A stretch of 64,000 bases of DNA from JAGQWW01 sp041392845 (GCA_041392845.1 JAWKLG010000023.1:1-64000), one strand, 5' to 3'; positions 52,970-62,082 are shown, numbered from the stretch's first letter. The notes: a model not told the origin generated them from the sequence alone. Made by a program: numbers and translations.

Positions 52970-55174
52970 ATGGTGAAGTTTCCTTTTTACAGGCAATTTG
53001 ATGCAATGGATTGCGGTCCTACCTGTCTCCGAATGGTTGCTAAACATTACGGGAAAAATTACTCACTTCAATTTCTAAGAGAGCGATGTTATATTGATCG
53101 TGAAGGTGTAAGTCTGAGGGGTATTTGTGAAGCAGCTGAGACAGTTGGGTTTCGAACCTTGGCTGTTAAAATTCCTTTCGCAGCAAGAAATGATGAACCT
53201 TCATTATCTGTTGCCCCACTTCCAGTCATTGTTCATTGGAATAAAAGGCACTTTATAGTAGTATACAAAATAAATAGGAAATACGTATGGATAGCAGATC
53301 CAGGTGCCGGAAAAATTAAGATTCCAATCGAAAGTTTCAAAAAGCATTGGATTAGTGATTTCAAAGATGGGAGTGGACAGGGTATAGCTTTATTACTGGA
53401 AAGAGGTAAATCCTTTTTTTTAGATAAAGAGGAGGCAGAAAAAGAGAGCAATTCTTTATTTCGCTTTTTTGCAACTTACCTTTTTCCGTTTAAGAAATTA
53501 TTAGCAAACCTGGTTTTAGGATTATTACTTACAGCTGCATTTCAATTAGCTTTTCCCTTTTTGACCCAAGCAGTTGTAGACGTGGGTATAGACAACAATG
53601 ACATCGGTTTTGTTTTGATGATTCTTCTGGGACAACTTATGTTGTTTTTTGGATCAACTGTAGTCAGTTTTGTTCAGAGTTGGATTTTTTTACATATCAG
53701 TGCCAGAGTTGGAATAGGTTTGATCGCAGATTTTTTGCAAAAACTAATGGATCTTCCACTAGGTTTTTTCGATACTAAATTTACCGGAGACCTATTACAA
53801 AGAGTCGGAGATCAGAGGAGAATTGAGAGCTTTTTAACCCAATCTACATTTAATATTATTTTAGGTGCAATAAGTATTGTAGTATTCGGGGCAGTCCTTG
53901 CTTGGTACTCTTTGCCCATCTTTTTTCTTTTTGTTGTCAGCACTGTCATTTACTTTTTTTGGATTTTACGATTCCTTAAAAGACGGAAGGAGATTGATTA
54001 TCAGGCCTTTCAACAGATGTCTAATACCCAAAATCATCTGATTGAAATTATTGAAGGTATGCCTGATGTGAAATTGCAGGGAAGTCAACTTAAAAGGAGG
54101 TGGGGATGGGCTGTTGTTCAGGCAAAGTTATTTAGAGTACAAATGAAATCCTTAGCCTTAGGGCAATGGCAAGATGGAGGAGCTCAGGTGATAAACCAAT
54201 TGAAAGACATCTTGATAACCTTCCTTGCTGCTAAATCAGTAATTGATGGTCAAATGACTTTAGGGATGATGTTGGCAGTCCAATATATGGTGGGCAGGTT
54301 AAATGCTCCGCTCCAGCAAATGATTGGTTTTATACGTTCGTCACAAGATGCTTCTATAAGTTTGGAACGATTGGGAGAGGTGTATGACCAACCAAACGAA
54401 GAGGAGGTTAATGACAGAAAATTGAACTCCATACCAAATGGAGATCTTGTTTTTCAAAATCTATCTTTTAGTTATACCCCAATTTCAGGGGAAGTGCTAA
54501 AAGATATAAACCTAATTATTCCGAGAGGCAAGCTGACTGCCATTGTAGGGACAAGTGGAAGTGGGAAAACTACTTTGATAAAACTTCTTCTGGGGTTTTA
54601 TCAACCACAAAAAGGTAACATTAAGGTAGGAGCGAATGCCCTTGAAAATATTAGTCTTAAAAGGTGGAGAGATGCTTGTGGAGTGGTTATGCAAGATGGA
54701 TATATTTTTTCGGACTCAATAGCCAATAACATAGCTGAAAGTGATGATTTGCCTGATCAAATTAAACTTCATAAAGCTGCAGAGACTGCAAATATTTTGG
54801 AATTTATTAACGACTTGCCTTTGGGTTTTAATACGATGATAGGAGCAAGAGGAAATGGAATAAGTCAAGGTCAAAGGCAACGTATGTTAATCGCTAGAGC
54901 AGTATACAAGGACCCCGAATTTATTTTTTTAGATGAGGCTACTAATTCTCTAGACGCTAAAAATGAACGCATCATAATTGAAAATCTAGACAATTTCTTT
55001 AAAGGCAGAACAGTAATAGTTATCGCTCATCGTCTTAGTACGGTGCGCCATGCCGATCAAATAGTGGTACTTGAAAAGGGGCAAATAATTGAAACTGGAA
55101 CTCACGAGGAATTGACGTTAAAAAGAGGTTCCTACTTTAATCTGGTGAAAAATCAATTGGAACTTGGATCATAA
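52970..55174 (+). CDS. Peptidase-containing ABC transporter (C39 peptidase, RiPP/bacteriocin exporter)
   Basis: 734 aa. The N-terminal C39 peptidase (~1-150) has catalytic Cys15 (DAMDCGPTC), His94 (WNKRHFIVVY) and Asp110 (IADPGAGK). An ABC membrane domain with about six helices (~165-440) follows. The ATPase domain has Walker A GTSGSGKTT (~527), signature ISQGQRQR, Walker B FIFLDEAT and H-loop IAHRLS. It cleaves leader peptides after Gly-Gly and exports the product. It is the first gene of the peptide-export module; HlyD follows 23 bp later. The natural client in the window is the GG-leader precursor at 58505 (VVGG). Confidence 0.96.
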   Translation: MVKFPFYRQFDAMDCGPTCLRMVAKHYGKNYSLQFLRERCYIDREGVSLRGICEAAETVGFRTLAVKIPFAARNDEPSLSVAPLPVIVHWNKRHFIVVYKINRKYVWIADPGAGKIKIPIESFKKHWISDFKDGSGQGIALLLERGKSFFLDKEEAEKESNSLFRFFATYLFPFKKLLANLVLGLLLTAAFQLAFPFLTQAVVDVGIDNNDIGFVLMILLGQLMLFFGSTVVSFVQSWIFLHISARVGIGLIADFLQKLMDLPLGFFDTKFTGDLLQRVGDQRRIESFLTQSTFNIILGAISIVVFGAVLAWYSLPIFFLFVVSTVIYFFWILRFLKRRKEIDYQAFQQMSNTQNHLIEIIEGMPDVKLQGSQLKRRWGWAVVQAKLFRVQMKSLALGQWQDGGAQVINQLKDILITFLAAKSVIDGQMTLGMMLAVQYMVGRLNAPLQQMIGFIRSSQDASISLERLGEVYDQPNEEEVNDRKLNSIPNGDLVFQNLSFSYTPISGEVLKDINLIIPRGKLTAIVGTSGSGKTTLIKLLLGFYQPQKGNIKVGANALENISLKRWRDACGVVMQDGYIFSDSIANNIAESDDLPDQIKLHKAAETANILEFINDLPLGFNTMIGARGNGISQGQRQRMLIARAVYKDPEFIFLDEATNSLDAKNERIIIENLDNFFKGRTVIVIAHRLSTVRHADQIVVLEKGQIIETGTHEELTLKRGSYFNLVKNQLELGS

Positions 55175-55197
55175 AGCTCAGAAAAACTAGAATAAAA

Positions 55198-56535
55198 ATG
55201 CCAATCCAACAGGAAGTTAACGGAATATTTGTAGAGCCTGAAACTTATTCCAGGGGAAATTTCCCATTTGATGATTTAATAGAAAAGCAACCTGGTTGGC
55301 TTTTGAAGTCAGGTATCCCTTTGATATTTGGTGCAACGCTGTTTTTTATAGCATTGTCCATTTATATTAAGTATCCAGATAAATTGGCAGCACCCTTTTT
55401 AATCACAACAGAAAACCCTCCAGTAGAATTGGAGGCTATGGCTAATGGGCCTATTGCTGAAATATTTATTGGCGAAGGGCAGAAAGTTAAAAAAAATCAG
55501 GAGCTCTTCTATATAGATAATCCGGCAAATCTGGATGATGTCAGAGCATTTAAGGCCTTATTATCTGATTTGGATTCAATTGAAAACATACCGGATTATT
55601 TAAAATTTTCTATACCTGATTCTTACGAAATGGGTGTACTTGGTCGGCCTTATAATGAGTATATCCAAACCCTTAAGACATTTCAATATATTCTAAAACA
55701 ACGAATTGTTTTCCAACAAATAGATGCTTTGGAAAATAGAATTGGACATATTGATGAGTTGGATGAAAATTTAAAAAATCAAATCCAATTGTTCGGTAGG
55801 GAACTCAGTCTTGCAGAGAAAGACTTTTTCCGTCAAAAAACATTGAATCAGGAAGGCGTAATAAGTGATTTAGAGTTGGAAACCAATGAAGTAGGCTGGT
55901 TGCAAAAAAAACAAATTTGGGAAGGCCTGAATAGTAACATGGTTCGAAACAGGCTTGAAAAAAATCAATTACAAACGCAAAGATTGGAATTGATGGATGG
56001 AAGGGCAAAAACTGAGAGTGAATTTATCATAAGATTAAAAGAAATTTCACTTCTGTTTCGGAATGAATACGCTCAATGGTATAAACAATTTTTGATTTCT
56101 TCACCTGTGGATGGGATTGTCACCATTATGCCTGGAATATATCAGAATAAGGTTGTAAAGCCTGGAGATTTAATCGCTGGGATATTACCTGATATTGGTA
56201 AAGGAAATAGAAAAGTTGCTAAAATAACAGCCCCTGCTACCGGTATAGGCAAATTAGAAATAGGTAATCGTGTAATGTTGCAGCTAGATGCTTACTCCCA
56301 CAAAGAGTATGGATCCTTGGAGACGGTAATTGGTGAGATTTCAAAGCTACCTTCAAAGGGTCAGGAGGAAATGTTGCAGTATAAAATAACATGCTATTTG
56401 CAAGATTCTTTAATTACTTCAACCGGGCGTAGTTTATCTTTTAGACAAAGATTAACAGGAACTGCACAAATGGTTAGCAAAGATAAAAGCATTATTGGAA
56501 GAGTTCTAGAACGACTTTTGGCCCTTGGCGAATAA
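55198..56535 (+). CDS. HlyD-family membrane fusion (adaptor) protein
   Basis: 445 aa. Cytosolic N-tail, one membrane helix (GIPLIFGATLFFIALSIYI, ~41-59), a lipoyl-like half (MANGPIAEIFIGEGQKVKKNQELFYID), a long α-hairpin coiled coil (~150-290), then the second lipoyl half (FLISSPVDGIVTIM) and a β-barrel. It links the C39 ABC exporter to the outer membrane channel (likely a TolC-like protein not in this window). It starts 23 bp after the exporter gene, so the two are one operon. Confidence 0.93.
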   Translation: MPIQQEVNGIFVEPETYSRGNFPFDDLIEKQPGWLLKSGIPLIFGATLFFIALSIYIKYPDKLAAPFLITTENPPVELEAMANGPIAEIFIGEGQKVKKNQELFYIDNPANLDDVRAFKALLSDLDSIENIPDYLKFSIPDSYEMGVLGRPYNEYIQTLKTFQYILKQRIVFQQIDALENRIGHIDELDENLKNQIQLFGRELSLAEKDFFRQKTLNQEGVISDLELETNEVGWLQKKQIWEGLNSNMVRNRLEKNQLQTQRLELMDGRAKTESEFIIRLKEISLLFRNEYAQWYKQFLISSPVDGIVTIMPGIYQNKVVKPGDLIAGILPDIGKGNRKVAKITAPATGIGKLEIGNRVMLQLDAYSHKEYGSLETVIGEISKLPSKGQEEMLQYKITCYLQDSLITSTGRSLSFRQRLTGTAQMVSKDKSIIGRVLERLLALGE

Positions 56536-56562
56536 ATTATTTTTATAGTCAAATAATACAAT

Positions 56563-56904
56563 ATGAAAACGCTTCAAGATCAAATTAGACTTATTGAAAG
56601 ATTAGATCAGCTTATTAGGTTGAAGGCGACTGGAACGCCCTGTGAGTTGGCAAAAAAAATTAATCTTTCCCGTAGGCATACCTATAGGATCATTAATGAA
56701 ATGAAAAATATGGGTTTTCCAATAGAGTATTGTCGAACCAGACAATCTTTCTATTATCAAGTTGACGTAAGGTTTAAGTTTGAGGTTTGTGCCTTGACCG
56801 AAAAGGAAGGAAAAAGTACTCGTGGTGGGAAAAGAAATTCAATATTCCCGTTTTTATTTTCAGGCAATTGCAATTTCTCTTTTGAATACGATCTCGAAAA
56901 TTAA
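56563..56904 (+). CDS. Small helix-turn-helix protein of the RiPP island
   Basis: 113 aa. Residues ~5-65 resemble the HTH/winged-helix N-terminus of WYL-type regulators (LIERLDQLIRLKATGTPCEL, AKKINLSRRHTYRIINEMKN, MGFPIEYCRTRQSFYYQ). No WYL or other sensor domain follows; the C-terminal ~45 residues are unstructured-looking. It sits 27 bp after hlyD and 40 bp before the SGNH gene, so it may regulate the cluster. DNA binding is inferred from the fold only. Confidence 0.75.
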   Translation: MKTLQDQIRLIERLDQLIRLKATGTPCELAKKINLSRRHTYRIINEMKNMGFPIEYCRTRQSFYYQVDVRFKFEVCALTEKEGKSTRGGKRNSIFPFLFSGNCNFSFEYDLEN

Positions 56905-56944
56905 AACACATTTTTTTTAATTTTTCTTCTATAATGGTTTTATT

Positions 56945-57604
56945 ATGGCTTTCAGAACATTCTTTATAGTTATCGCTTTCTTCTATTTTTTTCATGTCAG
57001 TGCCCAAGGAATCCTTTTTGTTGGAAACAGCATTTTTACTGACAAAGAAATTCCTCAAATGGTTAAAGCCTATTTCTCTAGAACTGAAATAAGAATTGGA
57101 GATATTAGCAAAAATGGTTATTCAATAAATAGGCATTTAAAAGATATAAATAGCCTGAAAGAGCTAAATAATAATAATTGGAATATTTGGATAGTTCTTG
57201 GACTTAATAAAAATATGGAAAATTTATATATGAACAAGCTAGATTCCATTAGAGGAGATAGGGATGTACAAATTATCTTAATCCAACCTTGGACCTATTA
57301 TAGACCCATTGAATTTCGGAAAAAAGCTATAAAATTAGCTGTTATTAATTATGAAAATTTAATTAATAATTATGAAGGGGTTCAACTATTTAGACTAGGT
57401 GAAACTTTAGATTGTTTACTAGACAAGGATCCATCTATTGAATTCTTTTATGATAACATTCACCCAAATGTGTTTTGTAGAGATATTATTTTAAATGGAA
57501 TAATGAAAAAAATCATTAAAATTTTAGAATTTCAAGGAGTAGATTTAGCAGCAGACCAAATTGAATTTGGCTACTATATAGATTGTATTCAAAAATTTGA
57601 CTAG
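56945..57604 (+). CDS. Secreted SGNH/GDSL-like hydrolase (copy 1)
   Basis: 219 aa with a signal peptide (TFFIVIAFFYFFHVSAQ). Block I GILFVGNSIF gives the predicted nucleophile Ser29, and the C-terminal YDNIHPN supplies the Asp-His pair of the SGNH family; blocks II and III are weak. SGNH hydrolases de-esterify sugars, lipids or other esters. A clear paralog lies at 62344, also next to a precursor locus and followed by a TlpA-like gene. It ends 1 bp before the OmpA-like gene start. A role in processing or resistance to the exported peptide is speculative. Confidence 0.82.
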   Translation: MAFRTFFIVIAFFYFFHVSAQGILFVGNSIFTDKEIPQMVKAYFSRTEIRIGDISKNGYSINRHLKDINSLKELNNNNWNIWIVLGLNKNMENLYMNKLDSIRGDRDVQIILIQPWTYYRPIEFRKKAIKLAVINYENLINNYEGVQLFRLGETLDCLLDKDPSIEFFYDNIHPNVFCRDIILNGIMKKIIKILEFQGVDLAADQIEFGYYIDCIQKFD

Positions 57605-57605
57605 T

Positions 57606-58382
57606 ATGGGAACATTTCTAAAAAAGTTCGAGATTCTTTTAATTCTGGTTTTATTCCAAATTCCAATATTTTCTCAAATTGATACATTATCGATTTATTT
57701 TGAAATAGGAAAAAGTAATATTACCAAAAAACAACAAAATGAGATTTTGGATTTTATTACATCTAATTTTGAAGAAAAATTCGACTTGGAAATTCAGGGT
57801 TTTGCCGATTCAATCGGACAAACAAAAAAAAATAAGGAGTTGTCTCAGGTAAGGTCTAAAAATATAGAGGCTTTTATCAAATTTCAATTTGAAGATAAAG
57901 TGAATACTATTCATGCTATAGGTTTAGGTGAGAGTAATTTAAAAGATTTTGAAAAAAATAGAAGAGCAGATTTAATTTTTAAAAAATTAGATTACTCGAT
58001 GGAGGCAAAAATGAAAAACAAGCTTGAAGGCCAGACCTTAATTCTCGAAGGACTTAATTTTCATCCTGGGCAAGCTAAATTGATTCCTGAAGCAATTCCT
58101 GAAGCCTATAAACTGTTTCTTTTTCTGGCAAATAATCCTTTAGTAAAAATTGAGATTCATGGTCATGTCTGGGGACAATATCAATCTGAAAATGAATCCA
58201 AAAGAAAACAGGCTTTAGATTTATCTGAGGAAAGGGCTAAAAATATTTATGATTATTTAATTTTTAAAGGAATAGATAAAAATCGCTTAAGCTTCAAAGG
58301 CTTTGGATTTGATCATCCATTGGAAGACCCATTAGCAGGAATGAAGAATAGGAGAGTGGAAATTTTAATTTTAAAAAAATAA
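57606..58382 (+). CDS. Secreted protein with two OmpA-like peptidoglycan-binding domains
   Basis: 258 aa from ATG 57606 (MGTFLKKFEILLILVLFQIPIFSQ, signal peptide); a TTG at 57597 is less likely. Two OmpA-C-like domains: ~25-125 (YFEIGKSNITKKQQNEI, GFADSIGQTKKNKELSQVRS) and ~140-258 (LNFHPGQAKLIPEAI, LSEERAKNIYDYLIFKGIDK, NRLSFKGFGFDHPLEDP). No β-barrel is attached, so it is probably a soluble or loosely bound periplasmic protein that binds peptidoglycan. It lies 1 bp after the SGNH gene and upstream of the precursor peptide. Confidence 0.87.
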   Translation: MGTFLKKFEILLILVLFQIPIFSQIDTLSIYFEIGKSNITKKQQNEILDFITSNFEEKFDLEIQGFADSIGQTKKNKELSQVRSKNIEAFIKFQFEDKVNTIHAIGLGESNLKDFEKNRRADLIFKKLDYSMEAKMKNKLEGQTLILEGLNFHPGQAKLIPEAIPEAYKLFLFLANNPLVKIEIHGHVWGQYQSENESKRKQALDLSEERAKNIYDYLIFKGIDKNRLSFKGFGFDHPLEDPLAGMKNRRVEILILKK

Positions 58383-58504
58383 AAAGCGTGCCGTAAAATG
58401 ACACCCTCTACAAATATTTTGCGCTTGAATTCTTTGGAGGTTTCCCGAAAATCCAGCAGAAATGCGCAGAAAAGAGAGTAGGGATTTAATTTAAATTTTG
58501 TATC

Positions 58505-58699
58505 ATGAAAAAAATTGAATTTTTCGAATCAAAAAAGATTGAAGATCCAATTCAATTAAACAAAGTTGTTGGGGGTTACATTACAGGTGTCATTGGCGGA
58601 GGTACCCTCGGTAATGGAGAATGTTATGAAGACCTATTGGTTGATGGCCCAGGTGGCAGCACAATAGTTTGTTACGCAAAGGATGGTCAAGCATCTTAA
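58505..58699 (+). CDS. RiPP precursor peptide with double-glycine leader (grasp-with-spasm type)
   Basis: 64 aa. The leader starts MKKIEFFESKKIEDPIQLNK and ends VVGG (residues ~21-24), the expected cut site for the C39 exporter at 52970. The ~40-residue core begins YITGVIGGGTLGNGECYEDL and contains Thr/Ser and Glu/Asp residues suited to ATP-grasp ester or amide cross-links, two Cys and many Gly. It is placed just before the TlpA-like, ATP-grasp and SPASM genes. A hairpin follows the stop codon (58706). The mature product and its activity are unknown. Confidence 0.88.
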   Translation: MKKIEFFESKKIEDPIQLNKVVGGYITGVIGGGTLGNGECYEDLLVDGPGGSTIVCYAKDGQAS

Positions 58700-58705
58700 A
58701 AAATG

Positions 58706-58738
58706 CTGGAGTAAGGATTTATTTCTTACTCCAGTTTT
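58706..58738 (+). terminator. Hairpin after the precursor gene (attenuator-like)
   Basis: Perfect 10-bp arms CTGGAGTAAG (58706-58715) and CTTACTCCAG (58725-58734), 9-nt loop, then TTTT. Located between the precursor and maturation genes, it would raise the precursor:enzyme ratio by partial termination, a common RiPP arrangement. Confidence 0.75.
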
Positions 58739-58756
58739 AACATTAATCCTCATCAT

Positions 58757-59617
58757 ATGAAATTTTTTTTTTCGTGGTTTGTCCTATCATTTATAATAGG
58801 GTGTTCAAATTCAAAAATAATAAAGATTGAAGAACCTATATTACCAAAGACTTATGACGAAATTATGGTTCCTCAAGAAAGATACTTAAGTAATTCTCAG
58901 AACAAAAATAGAAAATTACGTTCAGGATTAGTCGAATTTCAAGGCAATGAGAAATTTAAATTATGTTTTGAAGATGCAAATCTGAATGGTTCTTTTTTTG
59001 ATTTTGGTATAGATAAAGTTGGATTGGCATTTGAAGCGGATTCTTTCGTATTGATATCTCAAATGTTAAATCCAAAAATTTATTTTTCAGCAGGAAACCT
59101 GCTGAAAAATGATCAAGTTTTTAGTGTAAACAAGCAACCCTACAAAATTGTAAAATTTGACAATGCTTCTAGTTCAGTTAAAGTGAGGAAATTAAAACAA
59201 AATAATAAAGAGTTTGATTTTTTGTTAGATAGGCAATTCCCTGACTTTTCTTATCGGATAGAAAACCAGGTTTATGGCCAAATCCTTGATGATTTAGATA
59301 AAACGAAAAAATATCATCTTGTAATTTTTTGGTCTCCTTTGTGCCCTCCTTGCATAGAAGAATTTCCGGAATTAAAAATGCTGTCTGAATACTCTGTTGA
59401 GCTAATATTAATATGTGGGATGTGTGATGATGAGCAGCAGAGTTTAAAAATTTTGAAAGAATTTGAAATGCCGGGAATCCATATCTTTTCAAATGGTTAT
59501 ATTGAAAAGGTGTTTAATCAAAATGGTTTTCCATTTAGAGTGTTATTTGATAAAGACCTAAATTACATAGATAGATTTTTTACTACAGAAGATGTTGTAA
59601 ACTTTATAGTCAAATAA
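58757..59617 (+). CDS. TlpA-like thioredoxin-fold lipoprotein (copy 1)
   Basis: 286 aa with a lipoprotein signal (SWFVLSFIIGCSNS). The N-terminal ~165 residues form a domain I do not recognise. The C-terminal thioredoxin-like domain has the active site WSPLCPPCIEEFPEL (CPPC, ~198-201). It probably performs disulfide exchange in the envelope. It sits between the precursor and the ATP-grasp gene, and the core peptide has two Cys, so a role in folding or protecting the peptide is possible. A paralog starts at 63180 with CALC. Confidence 0.85.
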   Translation: MKFFFSWFVLSFIIGCSNSKIIKIEEPILPKTYDEIMVPQERYLSNSQNKNRKLRSGLVEFQGNEKFKLCFEDANLNGSFFDFGIDKVGLAFEADSFVLISQMLNPKIYFSAGNLLKNDQVFSVNKQPYKIVKFDNASSSVKVRKLKQNNKEFDFLLDRQFPDFSYRIENQVYGQILDDLDKTKKYHLVIFWSPLCPPCIEEFPELKMLSEYSVELILICGMCDDEQQSLKILKEFEMPGIHIFSNGYIEKVFNQNGFPFRVLFDKDLNYIDRFFTTEDVVNFIVK

Positions 59618-59637
59618 ATCCTACCAAAGTTCTTTGT

Positions 59638-60600
59638 ATGATTACAATATTTTCAAGTGAATTGGACCATTCTACGAGTAAAGTCATAGAATGGATTGAT
59701 AGGCTTACGGACATGAAAGTTGTTAGAATTAATTATGATAGAAATGATGATGTGGTTTTCTCTGGCCTTATCTCAAACGATTACCCGAATCGATTAGTTG
59801 GAAAAAATGCCAATGAAATTAAATCAATTTGGTTTAGAAAAAATTTAAACTTCTCTTTAGAAAAAACAGACACAAACGATAGTAGTTTGAAAACTCATTT
59901 GTCAGAAGAAAATATGGCATTTAATCAAGGTTTAGCAAGTCTAGCCGAGTTAAGCGATTGCAAGGTATTAGGAACTAGTGAATCTGAATTTTCATTGGTT
60001 GTAAATAAGGTTTCCGCATTATTAAAAGCGAAAAAATGTGGATTCTTGATTCCACAAACTTTAGTTACAAATGACTTTGAAGAGTTGGAAAGTTTTGTAA
60101 ATAAATATGAAAATGTCATAATTAAAGCGATTAGTGAACCAATTTTCATACGAAAAGGGAGTGAAAGATTTACGCTTTATACTGCTAAATTAAGCAGGGA
60201 CGACGTCAAATTTTTTGAAGGAGTATCATCTCCAGTTTTAGTTCAAGCCGAAATTCAAAAGTCATTTGAATTAAGGATATTTTATTTGAATGGTATTTGT
60301 TACAGTGGTGCAATTTTTTCTCAATTCCATGCAAAGTCGGCACTTGATTTAAGAAATCATGATTCAAAGTTTAAACCGAGAATAATTCCTTATAAAACAA
60401 GTGAGGCTCTAACGGAAAGAATTAATTCCTTTATGAGGAATTATAAGCTTAATACTGGTTCTCTTGATTTAATTATTACACCATTAAATGAAGAATATTT
60501 CCTTGAAGTTAATCCTTTGGGACAATTTGATATGCTTTCAGTTGCATGTAATTACCCTATTGAAAAAGAAATCGCCAAATTTTTGACTGATGAATCATGA
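59638..60600 (+). CDS. gwsG: ATP-grasp peptide maturase (grasp-with-spasm system)
   Basis: 320 aa. The N-terminus MITIFSSELDHSTSKVIEWI is characteristic of graspetide-type ATP-grasp ligases. An ATP-grasp fold follows: CKVLGTSESEFSLVVNKVSA (start of the ATP-binding region), VIIKAISEPIF, VLVQAEIQKSFELRIF and a C-terminal LEVNPLGQFDML (metal-binding Glu/Asn). Such enzymes use ATP to link side-chain carboxylates to Thr/Ser/Lys of a core peptide. It is 21 bp downstream of the TlpA-like gene; the next gene overlaps it by 11 bp. Cytosolic. Confidence 0.9.
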   Translation: MITIFSSELDHSTSKVIEWIDRLTDMKVVRINYDRNDDVVFSGLISNDYPNRLVGKNANEIKSIWFRKNLNFSLEKTDTNDSSLKTHLSEENMAFNQGLASLAELSDCKVLGTSESEFSLVVNKVSALLKAKKCGFLIPQTLVTNDFEELESFVNKYENVIIKAISEPIFIRKGSERFTLYTAKLSRDDVKFFEGVSSPVLVQAEIQKSFELRIFYLNGICYSGAIFSQFHAKSALDLRNHDSKFKPRIIPYKTSEALTERINSFMRNYKLNTGSLDLIITPLNEEYFLEVNPLGQFDMLSVACNYPIEKEIAKFLTDES

Positions 60601-60790
60601 TCACTCCTTTAAAAAATTCAGTTTGTTATATCAAAAATCAACCTTGTTGGATGAATCAAATGTTGCTCCTTATGTCAAGGTTGTTAATTCTGAATTTCAC
60701 GGCACCAGCCTTTTTCCTGTAAATCCATATTATAAACCAATCTCCAAAATGGAATTAATAAATAAAATTCATGAGGAAAAAATATTTTAA
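60590..60790 (+). CDS. 66-aa protein overlapping both maturase genes
   Basis: Starts at an ATG inside the end of the ATP-grasp gene (11-bp overlap) and ends 20 bp inside the SPASM gene. This tight coupling argues that it is translated. The sequence (NHDHSFKKFSLLYQKSTLLD ... HGTSLFPVNPYYKPISKMEL) is hydrophilic with no signal peptide or GG motif. I do not recognise it. It could be a small accessory or recognition protein for the maturases; a second precursor is less likely because it has no leader cleavage site. Confidence 0.65.
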   Translation: MNHDHSFKKFSLLYQKSTLLDESNVAPYVKVVNSEFHGTSLFPVNPYYKPISKMELINKIHEEKIF

Positions 60791-61856
60791 GATCTTCTCG
60801 TGCTGTTTGGTAGTTGAAGGGGCATCAAATTCAATAATTTGCGATTTACAAAGGGGAACCATTCAAAAAATTCCCCTTGAAATTGGTAGTCTATTACAGG
60901 AGTCAAAAACTCAAACCATTCAAAATTTCATTGAAACTTTTTCTGATCACAATCCTGACAAAATTTGGACCTTTTTTGATTCTTTAGTGGAAAGGGAACT
61001 CGGATTTTACACTGATTTTCCAGAATCATTTCCCGATATTGAAATTTTTCATGAAACTCCAAGAATAATTGAAAATGCAGTTATAGAAATAGATCGAAGT
61101 CTGGAGTTAAAGATTTATAATAGAATGTTTTGTGAATTAAGTGAGTTGGGATGCTTAGGTGTAGAGATCAGGTTTTTATGTAAAATGGATTTTGAGTTTG
61201 TCGCTTTTATTTTAGATAAAATAAAAAATTCAAGGATAGGCAGCATTGAACTTGTTCTAAAGAATGATGGAAATGATAATTTTTTTGAGTTAGTATATGA
61301 AAAATTAATCAAGTGTTACTACAGAATTAACTCGGTAATAGTTTATAATTCCCAAGAACAGTTTATCGATAATACCAAACGTCAAAGTTCAATAATTGCG
61401 ATAAAAGATTCAGAATATTTTAATATTCATTGTGGAAGTATTCATTTGAACTTTTTCAGGGTAAATAAAGAGCTTTTCTTCGAGTCAAAACTCTTTAATA
61501 ATTGTCTAAATAAAAAGGTTTCAATTAACAAAAATGGAGAAATTAAAAATTGTCTTTCCATGATATCTTCCTATGGTAATATTGTAGAGAATACAATTCG
61601 TGAGGCATTAGATAATCCAGAATTTAGAAAATACTGGAATATTAACAAGGATCAAATTGAAGTTTGCAAGGATTGTGAATTCCGATACATATGTACGGAT
61701 TGTCGCGCATATGTAGAAGAACCAGAAAATATTTATTCGAAGCCATTAAAATGTGGTTATGACCCGTATACAGGAAAATGGGAGGAATGGTCTAAAAATC
61801 CTCTAAAACAAAAAGCAATTGAATATTATGGAATGGAAGAAATTATAAAAGAATAA
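60771..61856 (+). CDS. gwsS: SPASM-domain peptide maturase without radical-SAM motif (grasp-with-spasm system)
   Basis: 361 aa. The N-terminus (YFKIFSCCLVVEGASNSIIC DLQRG region, ~5-28) is the SIICDLQR-type segment typical of these proteins. The middle shows a degraded barrel-like region with no CxxxCxxC, so it cannot hold the usual radical-SAM [4Fe-4S]-SAM cluster. The C-terminal SPASM region keeps its cysteines (NNCLNKK, IKNCLSM, VCKDCEFRYICTDCRAY, KPLKCGYDP). Known grasp-with-spasm cassettes pair such a protein with an ATP-grasp ligase and a precursor. It probably acts in substrate recognition or a second modification; the chemistry is unclear. Confidence 0.88.
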   Translation: MRKKYFKIFSCCLVVEGASNSIICDLQRGTIQKIPLEIGSLLQESKTQTIQNFIETFSDHNPDKIWTFFDSLVERELGFYTDFPESFPDIEIFHETPRIIENAVIEIDRSLELKIYNRMFCELSELGCLGVEIRFLCKMDFEFVAFILDKIKNSRIGSIELVLKNDGNDNFFELVYEKLIKCYYRINSVIVYNSQEQFIDNTKRQSSIIAIKDSEYFNIHCGSIHLNFFRVNKELFFESKLFNNCLNKKVSINKNGEIKNCLSMISSYGNIVENTIREALDNPEFRKYWNINKDQIEVCKDCEFRYICTDCRAYVEEPENIYSKPLKCGYDPYTGKWEEWSKNPLKQKAIEYYGMEEIIKE

Positions 61857-62082
61857 TTCCTTAGCCAAAAGCCATTTTCATTGAACTTTGAAAGTTGGTC
61901 ATTTTGTTCTGTTTGATTTTCATTCACTAGACAATACAAAGGGTTAACTTTTTCTGAATTATTTTTTTTCGGGTAGGATATTGGTACAAAGGGTAGCCTA
62001 CTTTGTAATGATAACATTGTTGAAGAGAGACGCTGAAAACCCTTTAGTTGCAGCAAAAAATAGAGTTTTTAAATTAATTTTA
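61857..62082. other. Intergenic segment with repeated TACAAAGGGT
   Basis: The decamer TACAAAGGGT occurs at 61935 and 61985, exactly 50 bp apart. The second is part of a small palindrome (TACAAAG 61985-61991, CTTTGTA 62001-62007). It lies between the SPASM gene and the decayed precursor. No gene is supported. Confidence 0.35.

Noticed and set aside
52776..52976. 66-codon ORF just before the C39 exporter
   Set aside because: No GG leader, signal peptide or recognisable motif; it overlaps the exporter start by 7 bp. It could be translated, but I cannot support it.
60771..61856. Radical SAM enzyme
   Set aside because: The SPASM cysteines are present but the CxxxCxxC motif is absent, so the protein is annotated as a SPASM protein only.
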